From Bacteroidales bacterium (GTDB lineage Bacteria > Bacteroidota > Bacteroidia > Bacteroidales > Marinilabiliaceae), in contig JAFPZF010000005.1 of the NCBI GenBank assembly GCA_017417385.1, forward strand, positions 1 through 64,000: 64,000 nucleotides of DNA, read 5' to 3'. A program made the position numbers and the translations under genes. Under the pieces are notes generated by a model. The model ran no database searches and was not told the DNA's origin. It was given only the letters and a program-made list of their open reading frames with translations. Of this stretch, positions 46,222 through 55,261 are shown piece after piece. Numbering within the stretch: position 1 is the first letter of the stretch; the number at the start of each line of letters is the position of its first letter.

Positions 46222-47655
46222 ATGTCGGTGGCTGAGGATTCTCGTCTCTCTTCCCTGGATTTTGTCTCCGTCTTTGCCGCCTTTATCCTCCTCTCTCTCC
46301 TGGGCTGGCAGACGGGCATCTTCTGGGATAATGTCTTGTTTGTCTCGAAGATTGGCGGCTTCCTCTACTCTAACTCGATTTCCGACTGGTTCTCCCTCCC
46401 TGTAAATATCGACCCCGGGCACCCTCTCCTCCCTTCTTCTGTGCTCGCTGCCGTCTGGCATGTCTGTGGTCGCTCTCTCGCCGTGTCCCATCTCGCTGTC
46501 TTGCCTCTCGTCTTCTGTACGCTCTGGCAGCTGATGCGCCTCGTCGCTTTCTTCTTCCCGAGGTCGAGCCACCGCCTTCTCTGTTTCGCTCTGCTCCTCG
46601 CCGACCCGACTCTCCTCTCCTCTCTCTCTCTGGTCGGCCCCGAGGTATTCTTGTTGGCGTTCTTCTTCCTCGCCCTCAATTCTATCCTCCGTGGTGAACT
46701 CCTCCTTAAAGGGCTTGCGCTTGCCCTTCTTAGTCTGACTTCCCTCCGTGGGATGATGCTCTGCGGCTCTCTCTTCCTTATCGACGTGTTCCTACCGCTC
46801 TCCCTGCGCCCTTCGCGCTTCTTGTCGCGTCCTAATGTTGTTTGCTATCTTGTTGCGGCTCTTCCCTCGCTGCTCTTCCTCCTCGGTCGCCTGTGCTTCA
46901 ACGGCTGGATTATCTCGAACCCCTCTGACCAGTGGGGAGACGCCTTCGGCTTCGACTCTTCTTCCGACTTCTTCTCGAATCTGCTGAGAAATCTCGTCGT
47001 CCTTGCTCATCGCTTCTTGGATTTCGGCCGCTGGCCCGTCGTCCTCTTTGTCGTCGTGATGCTTATTCTTGGGCTTCGTTCCTCTCTCTCTGTGCGTGTC
47101 CGCTCTGTTTTGCTGATGGCTTCACTCTCCGCCCTTATTGTTGGCGGTGTCTCTCTCTTTATCAACAATTCTATCGGTCATCGCTATTTTACTGCTTCCT
47201 ACGTCCTCGTGGCTCTCCTCGCTTTCGAGTTCCTTGTCTCTCTGCCTCGTCTCCGTGTCTTTCTGCTCCCTGCCTTCTTTGTCTCTCTGCTGACGGGAAA
47301 CTTCTGGGTCTACCCTGACTCTATGGCCCAGGGCTGGGACGCTTCCCTCGCTCATCTCAACTACTGGGGGCTCCGCCGCAACGTGGCCGGCTATATGCAC
47401 CGTCACGACATTTCTACTGCCGAGACTGCTACTTTCTACCCTAACTATGTCCCGAGCGACTATATCTTTATGGATGGCGACACTGTCTCCCCTCGCGAGT
47501 TCTCTGGTTCCGAGGACTATGTTCTCTTCTCCAATGTCTACAACACTGCTAAGGACGCCCTCCCGCAGATTGTTGAGTCTTATGTCCCAGACACTTCTCT
47601 CTCCTCTCTTAATGTTAGAGTTGTATTATGGCGAAGAAAGTCTCTGATTCGATAG
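46222..47655 (+). CDS. Multi-pass membrane protein, GT-C glycosyltransferase-like
   Basis: The 477-residue product has about ten hydrophobic segments and a soluble C-terminal part (HLNYWGLRRNVAGYMHRH and YPNYVPSDYIFMDGD). An acidic pair in the first loop (GIFWDNVLFV and INIDPGHPLL regions) is like GT-C enzymes, which move sugars from lipid carriers; no firm motif decides this. Its end overlaps the sulfatase-like gene by 28 bases, and it begins 12 bases after the GH97 gene. A role in surface glycan building is likely. Confidence 0.55.
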   Translation: MSVAEDSRLSSLDFVSVFAAFILLSLLGWQTGIFWDNVLFVSKIGGFLYSNSISDWFSLPVNIDPGHPLLPSSVLAAVWHVCGRSLAVSHLAVLPLVFCTLWQLMRLVAFFFPRSSHRLLCFALLLADPTLLSSLSLVGPEVFLLAFFFLALNSILRGELLLKGLALALLSLTSLRGMMLCGSLFLIDVFLPLSLRPSRFLSRPNVVCYLVAALPSLLFLLGRLCFNGWIISNPSDQWGDAFGFDSSSDFFSNLLRNLVVLAHRFLDFGRWPVVLFVVVMLILGLRSSLSVRVRSVLLMASLSALIVGGVSLFINNSIGHRYFTASYVLVALLAFEFLVSLPRLRVFLLPAFFVSLLTGNFWVYPDSMAQGWDASLAHLNYWGLRRNVAGYMHRHDISTAETATFYPNYVPSDYIFMDGDTVSPREFSGSEDYVLFSNVYNTAKDALPQIVESYVPDTSLSSLNVRVVLWRRKSLIR

Positions 47656-49319
47656 TAGCTGCCTTCTCTTCTCTCCTCGCCTCTCTCGCGGACTCTGTCT
47701 TCCGTGCGAGGGTGCTTTTCGTCGTGTCCGCTGTCTTCGCCTTCTTTGGCAATGTCGACGTCTGGCTGGCTTCCTCTCCCTTTTCTTTCACGTCGTTCCT
47801 GACGTGGCTTCTCGTCGCATGTCTCAATGGGCTTTTCTACGCTGCTCTCGCCGGTAGTCCCTGGCGTTGGCTCCGTGTCCTCGGTTATGTCTTGGCGGTG
47901 GTCAACTGTCTCCTCTGTGTCGTCAACATCTTTAGCTACGTCATCTATGGTCTCGGCATCGGCGAGCGTCTCTTTACTATCATCACGGCTACCAACGCCG
48001 GCGAGACGTCCGCGTTCCTCTCCTCTCTCCGAGTCTCTCTCCCTGCCTTCTGCTCTTCCCCGGTTTTCCTGTCTCTCGCCGCAGTCCTTCTGCTCTCTGT
48101 CCTCGCCGTTAGGCTCCTCCCTAGGCGTTTTTTCTCTCCTCTCGCCCTTGTCTTCTGTCTCTCTGGCTTTGTCGCTTCTCTCTTCTGTCTCTCCCTCGAG
48201 TTCGGCAAGCGTAATGTGAATATGTCCTACCGCTCTCTTTCCTGGTCTCTCTACGCTCATAAGCTCGCCTCTCATTTTATTCATACTCGCTCTCTCCGTC
48301 AGCAGAATATCCAACAGTCCACCTCTGTGTCTTCCGACGGTCTCTGCGACACTTTCGTCCTCGTTATCGGCGAGTCCTCCAGCCGCAACCACTGGTCGCT
48401 CTTCGGCTACCCTCTCAACACTACTCCCCGTCTGCTCTCGATGCGCGATAGTCTCTTCGCCTTCTCCGATGTCTTGCCCCCCTATTCGACAACGGTCTCC
48501 GCTCTTGGCAACGTCCTCTCCTTCCGCAATAGTACTTCTGATACCCGCGAATGGTACTTCTATCAGGATATTGTCTCTATCTCCCGCAGTGCTCATTTCA
48601 AGTCTTTCTGGCTCTCCAATCAGGAGGCGGATTGGAATGTCAACAAGCTCGCTACTTATGGCGTCATCGCTGACGAGGCTGATTGTGTCCAGTATTCCGA
48701 TGCCTCGCAGGTTATCGCCGCAGATTCCCAGCGTCCTTACGACGAGGTCCTCTTGCCTTGGCTTGCCTCTGCCCTCGCCGATACTGCCGCCCACAAGCTC
48801 ATTGTTCTCCATACTATGGGGAGCCACATGGAGTATATCTACCGCTTCCCCGCCTCTCACCGCCACTTCCTCGCCTCTGATGAGTGTCGCCCCGGCTTCT
48901 CTCCCGAGCGTCAGGAGTTCACAGCTCTCTACGACAATACTATCTTCTATACTGACTCCCTCCTTTCCGAGATGATCCGTCTCGTCTCCGATGCCCCCGG
49001 TCGTAACGCCCTCCTCTACGTCTCCGACCATAGCGAGGATGTCTTCGAGGCTTGCGACTTCTATCGCCACGCTGTCACCCCCGAGCTCGCTCACGTCCCT
49101 ATGATCGTCTATCTCAATCGCCCCTACCGCGATGCCCATCCGGATTTTCCCTCCCGCCTCCTCTCACGCCAGGATGAGCGCGTCGCCTCCGAGAATATGA
49201 TTCACTCTATGCTCTCTCTCCTCGGCATTTCTTGCCCCGAGTATAGACCTGTATTAGACTTGTTATACACTGACTATGTCTGCGGCAATAGATTTTTCGA
49301 AGACAAACTCGTCGACTGA
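47628..49319 (+). CDS. Membrane sulfatase-like phosphoethanolamine transferase (EptA/OpgE type)
   Basis: The 563-residue protein has about five N-terminal membrane segments (to about residue 195) and then a periplasmic alkaline-phosphatase-fold domain beginning DTFVLVIGESSSRNHWSLFGYPLNTTPRL. The Glu-Ser-Ser-Ser and Asn-Thr-Thr stretches fit the metal and nucleophile positions of phosphoethanolamine transferases, with SDHSEDVFE as the late metal motif. Such enzymes add phosphoethanolamine to lipid A or glycans. It overlaps the genes before (28 bases) and after (44 bases), which points to tight coupling. The overlap region holds an 11-bp repeat array. Confidence 0.82.
   Translation: MAKKVSDSIVAAFSSLLASLADSVFRARVLFVVSAVFAFFGNVDVWLASSPFSFTSFLTWLLVACLNGLFYAALAGSPWRWLRVLGYVLAVVNCLLCVVNIFSYVIYGLGIGERLFTIITATNAGETSAFLSSLRVSLPAFCSSPVFLSLAAVLLLSVLAVRLLPRRFFSPLALVFCLSGFVASLFCLSLEFGKRNVNMSYRSLSWSLYAHKLASHFIHTRSLRQQNIQQSTSVSSDGLCDTFVLVIGESSSRNHWSLFGYPLNTTPRLLSMRDSLFAFSDVLPPYSTTVSALGNVLSFRNSTSDTREWYFYQDIVSISRSAHFKSFWLSNQEADWNVNKLATYGVIADEADCVQYSDASQVIAADSQRPYDEVLLPWLASALADTAAHKLIVLHTMGSHMEYIYRFPASHRHFLASDECRPGFSPERQEFTALYDNTIFYTDSLLSEMIRLVSDAPGRNALLYVSDHSEDVFEACDFYRHAVTPELAHVPMIVYLNRPYRDAHPDFPSRLLSRQDERVASENMIHSMLSLLGISCPEYRPVLDLLYTDYVCGNRFFEDKLVD
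49242..49274 (+). repeat. Three degenerate 11-bp units inside a coding end
   Basis: TATAGACCTGT, ATTAGACTTGT and TATACACTGAC follow each other in the last codons of the sulfatase-like gene, just before the start of the DUF418 gene. The middle unit is identical to one at 33286. Confidence 0.6.
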
Positions 49320-50523
49320 GACGGCCTCGCCTGTCCGTCAGCGTATCGTCATCCTCGATGCGCTCCGTGGCTTTGCCCTCTTCGGCATCGCCCTCGCCAA
49401 CTTCCCGGAGTTCTCGCTCTACGACTTCCTCCACGAGTTCTTCCCGACGGGCTCTGGCGCTCTCGGCTACGACACTGTCGCACGCTTCCTCCAGGCGCTG
49501 TTCGTCAACGGTAAGTTCTACACTATCTTCTCTGTCCTCTTCGGGATTGGCTTCTCTATCATCATCTCCAATGTGCGCCGGCGTGGCCTCGCCCCTATGC
49601 CTGTCTTCTACCGTCGCATGGTGGTCCTCGCCCTGATTGGCTTCGCTCATCTTATGCTCCTCTGGTCTGGCGACATTCTTCTCCTCTACGCCCTTTGTGG
49701 CATGATTCTCCCGCTCTTCGACCGATGCTGTCAGCGTACTATCCTCATCTCGAGTGTGGTTTTCCTCTCTCTCCCTGTCCTGGTCTCCCTCGTCCGCCCT
49801 CTCTTGCCTTTTTCTCTCCCGTCTCTCTTGTACGATTCGTGGTGGTCTGTCGCCTCCTCTGTTGGCATCTCCGAGGATAATTTTGCTCTCTTCCTCCACG
49901 ACGCAGACTCTTACGCAGATGTTCATCGTTTCCTCCTCCAGGGTGCTGTCGAACGCTGCTGGGAGTTTGTCTCCTCTAGCCGCTATTTCAAGGTTGTTGG
50001 CCTCTTTCTCCTCGGCTTCTATATCGGGCGTAGTGGCATGCTCTCCTCTCTCTCTTCTCATACTCGTGTCATCTATACTGCTATTGCTGTCGGCCTCTTC
50101 GTCGCCCTTCCTCTCTCTGTCGTCTCAGCTCTGTCCTCTATTGGCTATGTTTCTCTGTCTCCCTTTATCGCCTCTCTCCTCTACTTGTTCGGTGTCTATC
50201 CTCTCGGCCTTGCCTACATGGCTGCCCTTGCCCTTCTCTATATTCATCTGCCTGATCTCCGTATCTGGCGTTTCTTCGCCCTGACTGGCCGCATGGCTCT
50301 CTCTTGCTATATCTTGCAGTCTCTCTTTGGCGTCTTCCTTTTCTATGGTGTCGGCCTCGCTTTCGGCGGCACTCTCTCGCTCTGCGAGACGCTCCTCGTA
50401 GCTACGGCTGTGTTCCTCGTCGAGTCCATTCTCTGCGCCCTGTGGCTCAGGTTCTTCAAGTTCGGACCCCTCGAATGGCTCTGGCGTATCCTTACTTACC
50501 TTAAAATATTTCCTATCAGATGA
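49276..50523 (+). CDS. DUF418 multi-pass membrane protein
   Basis: The 415-residue protein shows the DUF418 start RIVILDALRGFALFGIALANF and about ten membrane segments, with LIGFAHLMLLWSGDILLLYALCG and the C-terminal LTGRMALSCYILQSL and GPLEWLWR. The family is predicted to act as acyltransferase-like or transport proteins in the inner membrane, with no firm function. The start lies within the end of the previous gene, and its stop overlaps the next gene (ATGA at 50520). Confidence 0.85.
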   Translation: MSAAIDFSKTNSSTETASPVRQRIVILDALRGFALFGIALANFPEFSLYDFLHEFFPTGSGALGYDTVARFLQALFVNGKFYTIFSVLFGIGFSIIISNVRRRGLAPMPVFYRRMVVLALIGFAHLMLLWSGDILLLYALCGMILPLFDRCCQRTILISSVVFLSLPVLVSLVRPLLPFSLPSLLYDSWWSVASSVGISEDNFALFLHDADSYADVHRFLLQGAVERCWEFVSSSRYFKVVGLFLLGFYIGRSGMLSSLSSHTRVIYTAIAVGLFVALPLSVVSALSSIGYVSLSPFIASLLYLFGVYPLGLAYMAALALLYIHLPDLRIWRFFALTGRMALSCYILQSLFGVFLFYGVGLAFGGTLSLCETLLVATAVFLVESILCALWLRFFKFGPLEWLWRILTYLKIFPIR

Positions 50524-51302
50524 CTAAGTTTTTCCTCAACGAGGCGGCTATCATTGTCGCTATCATCGTCAATGCGATTTGTATTATCCTTACTGAATAC
50601 GACGTCGAGTCTCCTCTTATTGATGTTGTCGACGTCCTCTGCTCGCTCTTCTTTATTGTGGAGATGTCTATCAAGCTGCGGACTCTTGGAGTCCGTGGCT
50701 ACCTCGCCGACCGTTGGAATTGGCTCGATGGTACTGTGACTCTCCTCTCCGTGCCTTCTATCATCATGATCTTTGTCGAGCCTCTCGGTATCGACCTCTC
50801 GGCCTTCCTCGTCCTCCGTATGATGCGCGTCCTCCGTATCCTCCGGACTGTCCGTTTCTTCCCGGGCTTCGACGCTGTCCTCCGTGGCTTCCGCCTCGCT
50901 ATGACTCAGTCTTGGCCTGTCCTGATCAGCTTCTTCCTGATTATCGCTATCTTCGCACTCCTCAACTGTGCTATGTTTAGCAACGCCGCTCCCGAGTACT
51001 TCGGGACTCCGACGTCCTCTATGTACTCTATCTTCCGCCTCTGTACTATCGAGGGCTGGTACGAGATTCCAGACGCTGTCGCCGACGGCTTCAACCACCC
51101 TGTCGCTGGCGTTATACGTCTCTACTTTAGTCTCCTCCTTATCATCGGCGGCATCATCGGGATGTCTTTTATCAACTCTATCTTCGTCGACGCGATGGTC
51201 AGCGACAACAACGACTCTGTTGAGGCTAAGCTCGATGAACTGAACGCTAAGATTGACGAGCTCCGTGCCCTTCTCGGTTCCGACGATAAGTCTAAGGTCT
51301 AA
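50520..51302 (+). CDS. One-domain voltage-gated ion channel (BacNav-like)
   Basis: The 260-residue protein has six membrane segments. The fourth, VLRMMRVLRILRTVRFFPG, has Arg at every third place, the mark of a voltage sensor. The pore loop TIEGWYEIP lies between the last two segments; bacterial sodium channels have TLESW there, so the Glu that sets ion choice is kept and the Ser is Gly. A coiled coil (SVEAKLDELNAKIDELRALL) follows the pore, as in tetrameric channels of this type. Sodium or calcium flow is likely but unproved. It shares ATGA with the DUF418 gene. Confidence 0.88.
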   Translation: MTKFFLNEAAIIVAIIVNAICIILTEYDVESPLIDVVDVLCSLFFIVEMSIKLRTLGVRGYLADRWNWLDGTVTLLSVPSIIMIFVEPLGIDLSAFLVLRMMRVLRILRTVRFFPGFDAVLRGFRLAMTQSWPVLISFFLIIAIFALLNCAMFSNAAPEYFGTPTSSMYSIFRLCTIEGWYEIPDAVADGFNHPVAGVIRLYFSLLLIIGGIIGMSFINSIFVDAMVSDNNDSVEAKLDELNAKIDELRALLGSDDKSKV

Positions 51303-51335
51303 CTATTTTTATTATCCTTTTTTTCTCTTTTTCTG

Positions 51336-52250
51336 ATGGATCATTCTGGTGAGCTGCTCTCGGTGGTGGTCGCTGTCTCATGGACGGTGTCTGCCTTGCT
51401 TAGCGAGAGCGCTAGTAAGAGGATGGGCGAGGCTGTCGCCAATGTCTATCGTATGCTCGTCGCTCTTGTCATGCTCTATGTCGTATTGGCCTTCTCCGGC
51501 GGCACGGATCTCCTCTTCCATGCCAATTCCGAGGCTTGGCTCTGGCTTATCGGTAGCGGCCTCGTCGGCTATACTTTCGGCGACTACTGTCTCTACAACG
51601 CCTACATTAAGATTGGCTCCCGCTTCGGGCAGCTCTTCATGACTCTCGCCCCTCTCTTCGCCGCCCTGAGCGCCTGGTTTCTCCTCGGCGAACTTCTCTC
51701 TCTCAAGGCTCTCATTGGTATGCTCGTGACTCTCCTCGGCATCGCGATGACTATTCTCAATCGTCGTAAGGACGAGTCTGGTCATAGTCATTTTAGTCTC
51801 AATCTCCCTCGCAGTGGCGTCCTCCTCGCTATCGGCGCCGCTCTCGGTCAAGGTGTCGGCCTCGTCATGAGTAAGATTGGCCTCAACGCTATGCCCGTCG
51901 AGGGCGGTATGGCTCCCGTCGCCGGGACGCTCATGAGGTGTGTCGCCGGTCTCGTCGGCTTCGTCATTATGCTCTTCCTCCGTCGTAAGCAGTCGGGGAT
52001 GAGGAACGCTCTGACTGGCGCTAATATGGGTCTCCTGATTGCTCTCGCTGTCTTCGGTCCTGTCGTCGGCGTCACTCTGTCTCTTCGTGCCGCTCAACTG
52101 ACTGATGTCGGTGTCGCTCAGACTATTATGTCTCTGTCCCCTGTCTTGATTCTGATTCCTTATCATTTTGTCCAGAAACAGCCTGTCTCCCTCCGCGATG
52201 TGCTCTGGACTGTCGTGTCGTTCATCGGCGTGGCTCTCTTCTTTGTCTGA
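51336..52250 (+). CDS. EamA/DMT-family transporter
   Basis: The 304-residue protein has ten hydrophobic segments in two repeated EamA halves (about 1-145 and 160-304), with the family motif in LFMTLAPLFAALSAWFLLGELLSLKALIGMLV and its copy TIMSLSPVLILIPYHFV near the end. The substrate cannot be told from sequence. It lies 33 bases after the channel gene and may be co-transcribed. Confidence 0.88.
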   Translation: MDHSGELLSVVVAVSWTVSALLSESASKRMGEAVANVYRMLVALVMLYVVLAFSGGTDLLFHANSEAWLWLIGSGLVGYTFGDYCLYNAYIKIGSRFGQLFMTLAPLFAALSAWFLLGELLSLKALIGMLVTLLGIAMTILNRRKDESGHSHFSLNLPRSGVLLAIGAALGQGVGLVMSKIGLNAMPVEGGMAPVAGTLMRCVAGLVGFVIMLFLRRKQSGMRNALTGANMGLLIALAVFGPVVGVTLSLRAAQLTDVGVAQTIMSLSPVLILIPYHFVQKQPVSLRDVLWTVVSFIGVALFFV

Positions 52251-52303
52251 CGGTCTCGCCCTGAGATGCTGCTTCTGCTTTGTCTCTTTTCCCCTCTTTT
52301 TTG

Positions 52304-52311
52304 TACCTTTG
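52304..52311 (+). promoter_or_regulatory. -7 box of the Wzi-like gene
   Basis: TACCTTTG with TTTG 21 bases upstream at 52279-52282. It overlaps the upstream candidate start region at 52280, so the ATG at 52334 must be used. Confidence 0.7.
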
Positions 52312-52333
52312 CCCCTACTTTACGATCCTCGAT

Positions 52334-54043
52334 ATGTATAGGTTATTTTTTGGGTTCCTTATAGCCGCCTTGCCGTCTGTCTCCTTCGCGCAGTCTGTCG
52401 CCTGCTGGCTCGACTCTCTCTCTGCTCGCGAGGAACTCTCGGCTTCTATTGCTACTAACAAGGACCTGCGCCCCCTCTGGAGCTACTCTAATCGCTGGGG
52501 TGTCTATACTCAGTACGAACGTGCCGAATTCTTCGCCTCCGCTCGTGCCGACATCCGTATTCTCCATACTCCTCACACTAACCTTCATGCCGGTCTCGGG
52601 CTCGTCGCCTCGACTGACGATTCCCGCCGTGTTCCCCACGAGGCCTACCTCTCGGGCAATGTCTTTATGTTCGACTACCTCGCCGGTATGAAGGCCTACT
52701 CGCCTCTCGCTGCCGACGACGACGTCTCCTCGGGCAACTATCTGATGTCCTCCAACGCCCGCCCGACTCCTCGCATCGGTCTCGGCATCTTCGACTACTT
52801 CTCGGTACCCTTCACTCGCGACTGGCTCCAGGTCAAGGGTGGTGTATTCGTCGGCCGTCTCTTCGACGATGACTTCGACGATGACTATACTTCTCTTTTC
52901 ACTACTTCTGTCACTCTCCACGAGAAGTTTGCCTACGTCCGCATCGGCGGCTGGTATGTCAAGCCTTATATTGGTCTCGTCCATAGTGTCCTTATCGGCG
53001 GGACGACGCCCGATGGTCATAAGATTCCGACTGACTTCTGGGCGTCTTTCTTTGGCCGTGGCTCCGAGGACTTCCGCGACTACGACGGCGGCTGGCTTCG
53101 TGGCGAGGCTACTAATGCCGCCGGCGCTCATCAGGGTATCTGGGACTTCGGCGCCGACTTCTCTCTCGGCGACTTCAAGGCGCATCTCTACTACCAGCGT
53201 ATCTTCACCGATGCTGTCGGCGTTGACCCTCTCAGCAAGTACGTCAAGGACTACTACCTCGGTCTGACTCTCCATACTCCTTCTCCTCTCTTCCGTAAGG
53301 TTAACGTTGAGTATGTCAAGACTTACGACCAGATGGGCGACGGTACCCCAGACCCTATCGGACGCGACAAGAATGGAGCCCTCATGGCTGTCTACCCGGG
53401 CGACTTCCCTCTCGAACAGAACGCCCTCATGGACTGGCTCCACGAGCATTTTACTGACGAGGACCTTGCTGACTGGCAGGCCCGCTCTGGCAAGCCGCTC
53501 AACTACCATACGGTCAATACTTTCCTCCGCGACCATTGGGGCAACGGCGAAAAGTCTGGCCGAAAGGTCTATCTCAACAACGGTCTCTACTATCAGGGAT
53601 GGACTCAGAACGGGCTCTCCCTCGGGACTCCTCTCTTCCATTCTGCTAAGACTATGCGCGCCTATATGTCCGACTCCGACCGCGCTCAGATGCTCATCTT
53701 CCTCGCCAATACTCGTGTCGCAGCTGTCAATATCGGTCTCGTCGGCAATGTCTCTCCACGCCACTCCTACCAGTTCCGCTATACGTTCTCTCGCAATCAT
53801 GGCAGCATCGTCGAGAAATACGATGGCGGCGCCTTCTCTATGACACCCTACAAGGACTACTTCTACGAATCGGCTAAGATTCAGAACTACCTCCTCCTCT
53901 CGACTTCCTACGACGTCTCAGACGGCTTCCTCAACCTCTTCCGCCTACGCTTCGAGGTCGCTGCCGACTTCGGCGAACTCTATTCCTCGACGGCCTTCCG
54001 TGTGGCTTGCATTCATTATCTTAACTTCCGCCACGTCCGCTGA
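52334..54043 (+). CDS. Capsule assembly Wzi-family outer-membrane protein
   Basis: The 569-residue protein begins MYRLFFGFLIAALPSVSFAQS, a good signal peptide; earlier starts lie before the promoter box. The rest is rich in alternating strands and aromatic ends, as in the Wzi lectin barrel that holds capsule on the surface. Family-like stretches include EAYLSGNVFMFDYLAGMKAYS and WLQVKGGVFVGRLF. It ends RHVR after FRVACIHYLNF. It may anchor capsule made with the dTDP-rhamnose from the genes just downstream on the other strand. The family call is by overall likeness. Confidence 0.7.
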   Translation: MYRLFFGFLIAALPSVSFAQSVACWLDSLSAREELSASIATNKDLRPLWSYSNRWGVYTQYERAEFFASARADIRILHTPHTNLHAGLGLVASTDDSRRVPHEAYLSGNVFMFDYLAGMKAYSPLAADDDVSSGNYLMSSNARPTPRIGLGIFDYFSVPFTRDWLQVKGGVFVGRLFDDDFDDDYTSLFTTSVTLHEKFAYVRIGGWYVKPYIGLVHSVLIGGTTPDGHKIPTDFWASFFGRGSEDFRDYDGGWLRGEATNAAGAHQGIWDFGADFSLGDFKAHLYYQRIFTDAVGVDPLSKYVKDYYLGLTLHTPSPLFRKVNVEYVKTYDQMGDGTPDPIGRDKNGALMAVYPGDFPLEQNALMDWLHEHFTDEDLADWQARSGKPLNYHTVNTFLRDHWGNGEKSGRKVYLNNGLYYQGWTQNGLSLGTPLFHSAKTMRAYMSDSDRAQMLIFLANTRVAAVNIGLVGNVSPRHSYQFRYTFSRNHGSIVEKYDGGAFSMTPYKDYFYESAKIQNYLLLSTSYDVSDGFLNLFRLRFEVAADFGELYSSTAFRVACIHYLNFRHVR

Positions 54044-54072
54044 TTCGGCCGTCCCCTCTCCCAATAGTCTTA

Positions 54073-54118
54073 AGCATTCACCGGCACCTCCGCCTACGCG
54101 AAGATGCCGGTGAATGTT
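54073..54118. terminator. Shared hairpin terminator between the Wzi-like gene and dprA
   Basis: GCATTCACCGGCA at 54074-54086 pairs with TGCCGGTGAATGT at 54105-54117 (one G-T), with an 18-base loop. It lies between two converging genes and has no long T-run. Confidence 0.65.
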
Positions 54119-54139
54119 GTCTGTTGTGTTGCCCCTCTG

Positions 54140-55261
54140 CTATATCAGCAGTTTATAGACGTTCCCCGGTAGCGACCTTACGAAGCCGCCAAACTCCATG
54201 CTCAGTAGCGACGCATTGACCTGCGAGGCTGGTAACTGTGTCCTCATCACTATCATGCTCGAACTGAGGCAGTCCTCCTGCTTCAATACTTCGACGATTG
54301 CCTTCTCTGTCGGGTCTGTCGGCATCAACGGGAGGCGCGCCGCCTGCTCGACTTCCTCTTTCTTCATCCTTATCGTCTGCCAGCCCATGACTCTGTCTAT
54401 GTCGTCGGCATTCTCTATCATCTGTGCCGCCCCGCTCTTTATCAGGTCGTTACACCCCGCCGACTGGGTCCTCGTCGGCCACCCTGCTATCGCCATCAGT
54501 CTCCGCCCCATCTCTGTCGCTCGCGCCGCCGTGATGAGCGACCCTCCTTTCGCACCGCTCTCGACGACGAGACATCCGTCCGACATCCCCGCTATTATCC
54601 TGTTCCTGCTGACGAAGTTGTACGCCTCCGGCAATGTTCCGAACGGAAACTCGCTTACCATCAGCCCCTGCTCCAATATGCGCTTTGCCGTGTCGAGATG
54701 CTGACTCGGATAGACGGTGTCGAGCCCATGTGCGACGACTGCCGTGGTGAGTCTGCCCGCTGCTAGGGCTGCCCTGTGTGCGACGACATCGACTCCAAAC
54801 GCCAGCCCCGATACGATTATCAGGTCGGGATGCCGTCTGCAGAGGTCGTTGACTATCTCGCTCGTTATTATTCGCCCCTCGTCGGTCGGCCTTCGCGTCC
54901 CGACTACTGCGAGGACTTTCGCTGTTGAGAGGCTCCCCTTCCCTCCGACGAATAGGACTATGGGCGCCCCTGCCGTCTCCCGCAGTCTCCGTGGATACTC
55001 TTTGTCGCAATAGCTGATGACTCTTACGTCCCTCCGTTCCGCCTCCGCCAACTGTCGGTTTGCAAAGTCGTATGCTGCCGCCTTCTCCCTTTCTATCGAA
55101 CTTATTACGCTCTCCGATATCCCGTTCGCCCTCAGCTCCTCAGCCGATATGTTGAACACGTTCTCTGCCTCCCCGCCCGCGATGTCGACTATCTGTCTGA
55201 CTATCTTCGGCCCGATACCACTGACCTTGCTGAGCGCGAGTATTTCTCTTGCACTGCTCAT
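54140..55261 (-). CDS. dprA: DNA-processing protein DprA
   Basis: The 373-residue protein loads RecA on incoming single strands and is needed for natural transformation. It has an N-terminal helix-hairpin-helix (LSKVSGIGPKIVRQIVDI), the Rossmann core with VVGTRRPTDEGR, SGLAFGVDVVAHRAAL and GLDTVYPSQH, and a C-terminal winged helix. I start at 55261, where ATG overlaps the rfbD stop by four bases, rather than at 55279. Coupling to sugar-nucleotide genes is unusual. Many Bacteroidota carry dprA without full competence genes. Confidence 0.95.
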   Translation of the reverse strand: MSSAREILALSKVSGIGPKIVRQIVDIAGGEAENVFNISAEELRANGISESVISSIEREKAAAYDFANRQLAEAERRDVRVISYCDKEYPRRLRETAGAPIVLFVGGKGSLSTAKVLAVVGTRRPTDEGRIITSEIVNDLCRRHPDLIIVSGLAFGVDVVAHRAALAAGRLTTAVVAHGLDTVYPSQHLDTAKRILEQGLMVSEFPFGTLPEAYNFVSRNRIIAGMSDGCLVVESGAKGGSLITAARATEMGRRLMAIAGWPTRTQSAGCNDLIKSGAAQMIENADDIDRVMGWQTIRMKKEEVEQAARLPLMPTDPTEKAIVEVLKQEDCLSSSMIVMRTQLPASQVNASLLSMEFGGFVRSLPGNVYKLLI

